A stretch of 64,000 bases of DNA from Microbulbifer sp. TB1203 (GTDB lineage Bacteria; Pseudomonadota; Gammaproteobacteria; Pseudomonadales; Cellvibrionaceae): assembly GCF_030997045.1 (NCBI RefSeq), contig NZ_CP116899.1, positions 2,057,501 to 2,121,500 of the forward strand, read 5' to 3'. The position numbers and the translations under genes were made by a program. Below, one piece after another: positions 57,803 to 64,000 of this stretch (positions are counted from its first letter, which is position 1; every line of letters starts with the position of its first letter). The notes beneath the pieces are model-generated. The model was not told where the DNA came from. It did not search any database and saw only the letters and a list, made by a program, of their open reading frames with translations.

Positions 57803-58471
57803 TCAGCTGTAGGTAATAAACTCCCGCCGCCCCTCGCGCTCCAGGTGCGGTACATGGTTGAAACTGTGCAGGCTGATACTGTCGGCACCGCAAAAGAAAT
57901 GGCTCACTGCCGTGTTTTTGATCTGCATATTGAGTTTGGTCACCGTCTCGGCGTGGGCGCCGAGCACCTGGCGCACCATCATTGCGATGGCGCCGCCGGA
58001 GCTGACCACGAGGGTTTTCGCACCCCGCGGGCAGTCGCCAATCAACTTCAAGGCTTCCCCGATGCGCTGTTCGAACGCCTGCCAGCTCTCCACCGGGCTG
58101 ATCTCCCCCTCGGCCCAGGCGAGCATCGCCTTCTTGAGAAAACGGTAATAATCGGAAGGGCCGGCGCCTTCGCCCGGCACAGACTGCGGATCGCGCTCGC
58201 CATAACTGCGCGTCACACTGTGAAAATCGAATTCATTCAGCTGGGGCGCCAGCTCCACCCGCGACACATCCAGATCCATTCCTTCGCAAATACCCTGTGC
58301 CGTCTCCCGGTGGCGCCGCAGATCGCCGCAGAGAATACGATCGAACCGCACCCCATCGCGCCAGTGCTCCCCCAGCCAGCGGGCCTGGCGCCAGCCGAGG
58401 TCGGACAACTTGTCGTAGTCGGCGGCACCAAAAGACGCCTGGCCATGGCGCACGGTATAGAACTCAGCCAC
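57803..58471 (-). CDS. Histidine phosphatase family protein
   Basis: The 222-residue protein has the RHG motif FYTVRHGQASFG (about 4-15), with a GDLRRHRETAQGI segment near 49. The second usual motif is VVSSGGAIAMM (about 146-156), with Ser where many phosphoglycerate-mutase-like enzymes have His; related bacterial phosphatases have the TSGG form. It could remove the phosphate made by the nearby phosphotransferase, which would fit the ACAD10/11 route, but that is inference. It ends 89 bases before the acyl-CoA dehydrogenase gene on the same strand. Confidence 0.88.
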   Translation of the reverse strand: MAEFYTVRHGQASFGAADYDKLSDLGWRQARWLGEHWRDGVRFDRILCGDLRRHRETAQGICEGMDLDVSRVELAPQLNEFDFHSVTRSYGERDPQSVPGEGAGPSDYYRFLKKAMLAWAEGEISPVESWQAFEQRIGEALKLIGDCPRGAKTLVVSSGGAIAMMVRQVLGAHAETVTKLNMQIKNTAVSHFFCGADSISLHSFNHVPHLEREGRREFITYS

Positions 58472-58524
58472 TGTGATCCCCCTTCAGTTGCCTCACCCCA
58501 ATGGCACTAAGTCAAGCGATAACC

Positions 58525-58662
58525 GTGATGCGAAGGGCCTGATGCCGGGGGCTTTTTGCGGGACTGTCTGCGAGAGGGACCTCGCGGACAAGCCTCCAGG
58601 GACGGATTAAGGGGGGGCGCCCAGCCCGTGTCCCGCAAAAAGCCCCCGGTAGCAGGGCCGCC
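58525..58662. repeat. Dispersed intergenic element, copy 2
   Basis: The arms GCCGGGGGCTTTTTGCGGGAC and its near-exact reverse complement (one mismatch) enclose about 75 bases with GTCTGCGAGAGGGACCTCGC inside. The ends GTGATGCGAAGG and GTAGCAGGGCCGCC are shared with copies 1 and 3. It lies between the histidine phosphatase and LysR genes. Confidence 0.8.
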
Positions 58663-58767
58663 AGGGTCCTTAACTCAGTGCCTCGTACCCTACCGCCGCT
58701 CATTGAATCATCAAAGTTTATTATGCGAATATCCAATCATTCACAGCGTTAATGATTGGTGACCACT

Positions 58768-59661
58768 GTGCAGCTGAAGCAGATGGATATGAACCTCTTC
58801 CTGGTGTTGGAGGCCATCTACAGCCAGCGCAACCTGACCCGCGCCGCGGAGCAGTTGCATATCACCCAGCCGGCGGTCAGCAATGCCCTGGCGCGCCTGC
58901 GCCGCACCCTGGATGACCCTTTGTTCACCCGTACCCCCGCCGGTATGCAGCCGACGCCGCTGACGGAGCGCATCATGCCCAGGGTCCGGCAGGCCCTCGC
59001 GCTGCTCGGCGGCAGCCTGAGCGAACAGCATCTGTTCGACCCGGCCACCGAGGAAAAGACGTTGCGCCTGTCCATGAACGACATGGCGGAAACCCTGCTA
59101 CTGCCCCGACTGCTGGAACGGCTGCAGCAGCAGGCGCCGGGAATTGCGGTGGAATCCTATTACGTGCCCCGGGACCAGCTGGTCAAGGAGCTGGCCGCCA
59201 ACACCCTGGATTTCGGCCTGGATATCCCTTTGGTCTCCGCCACCCAGCTGCACCAGCAGCGCCTGATCAACGATCGCTACCTGTGTATGCTGCGCGCCGG
59301 CCACCCACTCGCGGATCAGGCCAGCCTGACCCTGGATCAATACCTGCAACTGGAGCATATCCACGTCTCCAGCCGCCGCAGCGGGCCGGGGCTGGTGGAT
59401 ATCGCCCTGAACAAGCTGGGGCGCCGCCGCAGTATCAAACTGCGGGTACAGCACTACCGGGTGGCGCCGCTGGTGGTACTGCGCACCGACCTGGCGCTCA
59501 CGGTGCCGGCCAGCCTGACCGACCAGTATCCGGCGCGGCTGTTCGAGCTGCCGTTTCAGATTCCGCAGATGGACTGGCACCTGCTGTGGCACAAGAACCA
59601 GCATGAAGACCCGGCGAACAAGTGGCTGCGGGGGCAGTTGATGGATTTGTTTGTCCCGTGA
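58768..59661 (+). CDS. LysR-family transcriptional regulator
   Basis: This regulator of about 297 residues has an N-terminal winged helix-turn-helix (LTRAAEQLHITQPAVSNALARLRRTL, positions about 24-49) and a periplasmic-binding-like effector domain. The start is uncertain: I use a GTG at 58768 that yields MQLKQMDMNLFLVLE, but GTG at 58759 or ATG at 58783 are possible. It stands between the minus-strand acyl-CoA cluster and the plus-strand fadH gene and may control either one. Confidence 0.92.
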   Translation: MQLKQMDMNLFLVLEAIYSQRNLTRAAEQLHITQPAVSNALARLRRTLDDPLFTRTPAGMQPTPLTERIMPRVRQALALLGGSLSEQHLFDPATEEKTLRLSMNDMAETLLLPRLLERLQQQAPGIAVESYYVPRDQLVKELAANTLDFGLDIPLVSATQLHQQRLINDRYLCMLRAGHPLADQASLTLDQYLQLEHIHVSSRRSGPGLVDIALNKLGRRRSIKLRVQHYRVAPLVVLRTDLALTVPASLTDQYPARLFELPFQIPQMDWHLLWHKNQHEDPANKWLRGQLMDLFVP

Positions 59662-59790
59662 TGAAGCACCGCTACGGCCGGAGATTGATCACTGATTTCG
59701 GCCGGATCGGTCACTGCCCCTCACTATTCCCCCCTGCTATTCTCCGCCACATCAATATGCAAAGAGTTGCATATACCTTTCCGGTCGTGA

Positions 59791-61842
<2,052 letters not shown>

Positions 61843-61865
61843 GGAAACCAGGGGAGAGTGTCGCA

Positions 61866-62423
61866 ATGCTGCAAACCGATAACCCGGCACTGCTGGTGGT
61901 CGATGTACAGTTGGCCATCGATCACTTCTCCCCTCACCTGCGCAGCAACCCTCAAGCGGAGGAGCATATCGCCGCACTGCTGCGATACTGGCGGGCACAA
62001 AGCCGGCCGGTTATTCATATCCGCCATTCCTCCCGTTTTCCCGAATCCCCTTACCACGCCGACAGTCCGTACTTTGCATTCAAGCCGGAAGTGGCACCCG
62101 AAGCCGGCGAAGTGATGGTGACAAAACGGGAGAATTGTGCCTTTATCGGCACGGAGCTGCACGACACCCTCACACAGTTGGCAGTGCGCGAACTGGTAGT
62201 AACTGGTGTGGTAATCAACCACTCGGTGGACGCCACCGTCAAGGTGGGAGCGGCACTGGGCTACCGTATTTATTTGCCGGAAGACACCACGGCCACCTTT
62301 GCTACGCCGTTGCGCGACGGCACGCTGATCGAAGCAGAGCAGTTACAGGAAATTTTTCTCAGCAATCTACAGGGTGAGTACGCACAGGTCTGCCACAGCC
62401 GGGAACTGCTGACTCAAATTTAA
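61866..62423 (+). CDS. Isochorismatase-fold protein with Ser in place of catalytic Cys
   Basis: The 185-residue protein has the cysteine hydrolase fold: ALLVVDVQLAID (Asp about 14), VTKRENCAFIGT (Lys about 79) and LVVTGVVINHSVDATVK (about 109-125). Cysteine hydrolases have Cys at the position of Ser in NHSVDAT, so the classic nucleophile is missing. It may be inactive, or a non-hydrolytic relative like the isochorismatases. It is 23 bases behind fadH and probably cotranscribed. Confidence 0.87.
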   Translation: MLQTDNPALLVVDVQLAIDHFSPHLRSNPQAEEHIAALLRYWRAQSRPVIHIRHSSRFPESPYHADSPYFAFKPEVAPEAGEVMVTKRENCAFIGTELHDTLTQLAVRELVVTGVVINHSVDATVKVGAALGYRIYLPEDTTATFATPLRDGTLIEAEQLQEIFLSNLQGEYAQVCHSRELLTQI

Positions 62424-62445
62424 GGAACCTCTGAACCGCTTTCAT

Positions 62446-62469
62446 AAAAAAGGCCCCGCGAGGGGCCAA
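62446..62469 (-). terminator. Rho-independent terminator between isochorismatase-like and MFS genes
   Basis: The GGCCCC/GGGGCC stem with loop GCGA has a T run only on the minus strand (AAAAAA on plus). It therefore best serves the MFS gene, which ends 40 bases to the right; the hairpin alone could also stop plus-strand transcripts. Confidence 0.8.
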
Positions 62470-62509
62470 GAACAGGGGTTCCTTTCAAAGCTTCCTTTCA
62501 AGGGTTCCT

Positions 62510-63778
62510 TTACTGAGGCTGGGCCACACCCTCACCAATTTCCGCTTGATCCTCCACATCGTGCCACCGCGGCCTGGAGAGGCGCTCAGTCAGGCGGTAG
62601 AGCAGAAAGACCAGGCCACAAAGGCCGAACATCAACCAGTAGAGCGCCGGCCCGCTCCACCACTCGATCACTATACCGCCCACCAGCGGCGCCGCAGACC
62701 AGCCCAGGGAGTAAAAGGACGAGGCCCCGAAGTAGCTGCCGCGCAGGTGGTCCGGCGCAAGGCGGTCTATCTGCACACTCATGGTGGGGAACAGCACCGC
62801 CTCCGCCAGGCTCACCACAAAAGTGGCTCCCATCCACCCGGCAAACCAGTGCACGGGATTGAGTGCAAACCACACTTGCCCGGCGGCCAGCACGCCCAGC
62901 CCGATCACAATCCGCCCTTTTATCTCTATATTGCGCATCAACTGCAGCAGCGGAAACTGTAACAGCACGATGGTGAGCGCATTCACCAGGATCATGCTGG
63001 AAATCAGCTGAACCAGGTTCGGCGCCTGCGCCCGGGTCAGGTACTGCACCAGGCTGGAATCCATATGCGCATAAATAAACAGCGTCAGCACATTGGCAAC
63101 AATCACCACCAGAAATACATGATCCTTTCTCAGCACCGCAAGCGTACCGCGGAAATTCGCGCTCATATCCCGCCGTCTGTGCGCCATACGTCCGGTTTCC
63201 GTGCGGGCAAATCCCCACAAAAACGCCAGGCTCAATAACAGGTAGCTGAGCGCGGTGAGCCCGAAGGTGGACTGCTGGGCACTGAGCCCGGCCCAGACAC
63301 CGATAATCGGCCCCAGGGCCGCGCCCACGTTGATCAGGAAATAGCGGAATTGCAGCGCCAGCTCGCGGCTCTGCTTGTCCCGAACCAGGTCACCGATCAG
63401 TGCACTGGCCGGCGGCTCCCAAACGGCGCGGCCAATGGAGCAGAAAGTCATTGCCAGAATAAAAGCCGGCAGTGCCTGGGCCACCGCCAACAGGGCAAAG
63501 GCGAGGAAATTGATCGCGGTGCCCGCCAGCAATACATTGCGCCGGCCGTAGCGGTCGGACAGCGCCCCCACATAGAAGCCCAGCAGAGCCGCACCCACCG
63601 CGGAGGCGCTGAGAATCAGCCCGATCTCCGCGGCTCCCAGCTGGAATTTCTCATACAGCAGAATGGCCAGAAACGGCCACACCATAAAATAGGTTCCGCG
63701 GCCGAAGAAACTGCCGACCAAAACAATCCAAACCAACGGCGGAAAACCGTGCAGGCGCTGCCACCACTGCCTATCCAT
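62510..63778 (-). CDS. Major facilitator superfamily transporter
   Basis: This is a 422-residue inner-membrane carrier with about 12 predicted hydrophobic segments. The MFS loop 2-3 signature GALSDRYGRRNVLLAGTAIN lies near residues 66-85, and CSIGRAVWEPPASALIGDLV near 112-131 is also typical. This suggests a proton-driven efflux or uptake system of the DHA type. The substrate cannot be told from sequence. It is transcribed alone and ends at a terminator. Confidence 0.92.
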   Translation of the reverse strand: MDRQWWQRLHGFPPLVWIVLVGSFFGRGTYFMVWPFLAILLYEKFQLGAAEIGLILSASAVGAALLGFYVGALSDRYGRRNVLLAGTAINFLAFALLAVAQALPAFILAMTFCSIGRAVWEPPASALIGDLVRDKQSRELALQFRYFLINVGAALGPIIGVWAGLSAQQSTFGLTALSYLLLSLAFLWGFARTETGRMAHRRRDMSANFRGTLAVLRKDHVFLVVIVANVLTLFIYAHMDSSLVQYLTRAQAPNLVQLISSMILVNALTIVLLQFPLLQLMRNIEIKGRIVIGLGVLAAGQVWFALNPVHWFAGWMGATFVVSLAEAVLFPTMSVQIDRLAPDHLRGSYFGASSFYSLGWSAAPLVGGIVIEWWSGPALYWLMFGLCGLVFLLYRLTERLSRPRWHDVEDQAEIGEGVAQPQ

Positions 63779-63882
63779 CTTTCTACTCCTTGGACTTCTT
63801 TTCTAGAACCTGTTCAGCGGCCTAATTGAAGCCCTAAACAGTCCTGCTACCGAGTAATACTGCTCACTTAAGCACTGATCGT

Positions 63883-64000
63883 GATGCGAAGGCCCTGGTA
63901 CCGGGTGCTACCTTGCGAGACTGTCTGCGAGAGGGACCTCGCAGACAAGCCTACAGGGATGTATTTACGGCGTGTCTCGCAAGGTAGCACCCGGTAGCAG
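63883..64000. repeat. Dispersed intergenic element, copy 3 (cut by the window end)
   Basis: The arms TACCGGGTGCTACCTTGCGAGAC-like at left and the exact reverse complement at right enclose GTCTGCGAGAGGGACCTCGCAGAC-type sequence. The ends GTGATGCGAAGG and GTAGCAG match copies 1 and 2. It lies upstream of the MFS gene, and the right end runs off the window. Confidence 0.8.

Overview
The window is a stretch of GC-rich gammaproteobacterial chromosome, most like a marine Cellvibrionales bacterium such as Microbulbifer. That is an inference from gene order (tRNA-Ser/csrA/lysC/alaS, recA-recX, pncC, mutS-fdxA, as in Pseudomonas relatives) and protein character; no database search was possible. Housekeeping genes flank a defence island of about 34 kb that lies exactly between pncC and mutS, two genes that are normally close neighbours in this group.

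Left flank (1-11453, all on the minus strand): a partial tRNA-Ser(GCU), csrA with a clear terminator, aspartate kinase, alaS, a HIT hydrolase, a Trm112-like protein, a lysophospholipase-like hydrolase, class I aldolase, glpK, recX, recA behind a LexA box, and pncC.

Defence island (11471-45789). From right to left along the minus strand it holds a Fic protein next to mutS, then an eight-gene run with almost no gaps. This run encodes a DrmD/RapA-like SNF2 helicase, an Mre11/YhaO-like nuclease, a Rad50/YhaN-like ATPase without a zinc hook, a 1665-residue adenine methyltransferase, and a complete type I Zorya system (ZorA, ZorB, ZorC, ZorD). Five of the seven junctions are 4-base stop/start overlaps or 1-base overlaps of the TGATG kind, one more is a 1-base overlap, and the MTase-zorA gap is 21 bases. 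Next comes a scarred region: an 86-base duplicate of the 5' end of the druE-like gene, a broken small gene, an AT-rich two-gene operon of unknown function on the plus strand, a block of six TGACCCCGTCT repeats, a broken fic gene and two intact fic genes. One intact fic gene sits between 43-base inverted repeats. The island ends with a DruE-like DUF1998 helicase overlapped by a RelE/ParE-UvrD fusion helicase, whose stop codon lies 17 bases before the pncC start. No integrase, transposase or CRISPR array is visible.

Right flank (46052-64000): mutS, fdxA, a polysaccharide deacetylase, a carboxymuconolactone decarboxylase-like protein, dinB behind a LexA box, a small membrane protein, and an ECF sigma/anti-sigma-like pair. 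These are followed by an acyl-CoA catabolic cluster (acyl-CoA dehydrogenase, ACAD10-type phosphotransferase, two SDRs, a MaoC hydratase, a histidine phosphatase), a LysR regulator, FadH-type 2,4-dienoyl-CoA reductase, an isochorismatase-fold protein and an MFS transporter.

Several families of intergenic palindromes occur: a 120-180 base element with large terminal arms (three copies and one solo end), and shorter perfect hairpins around mutS, glpK and the SDR/phosphotransferase junction. The most interesting material is the SNF2-nuclease-ATPase-methylase quartet welded to Zorya, the DruE/RelE-UvrD pair, and the scar sequences that record how the modules were assembled.
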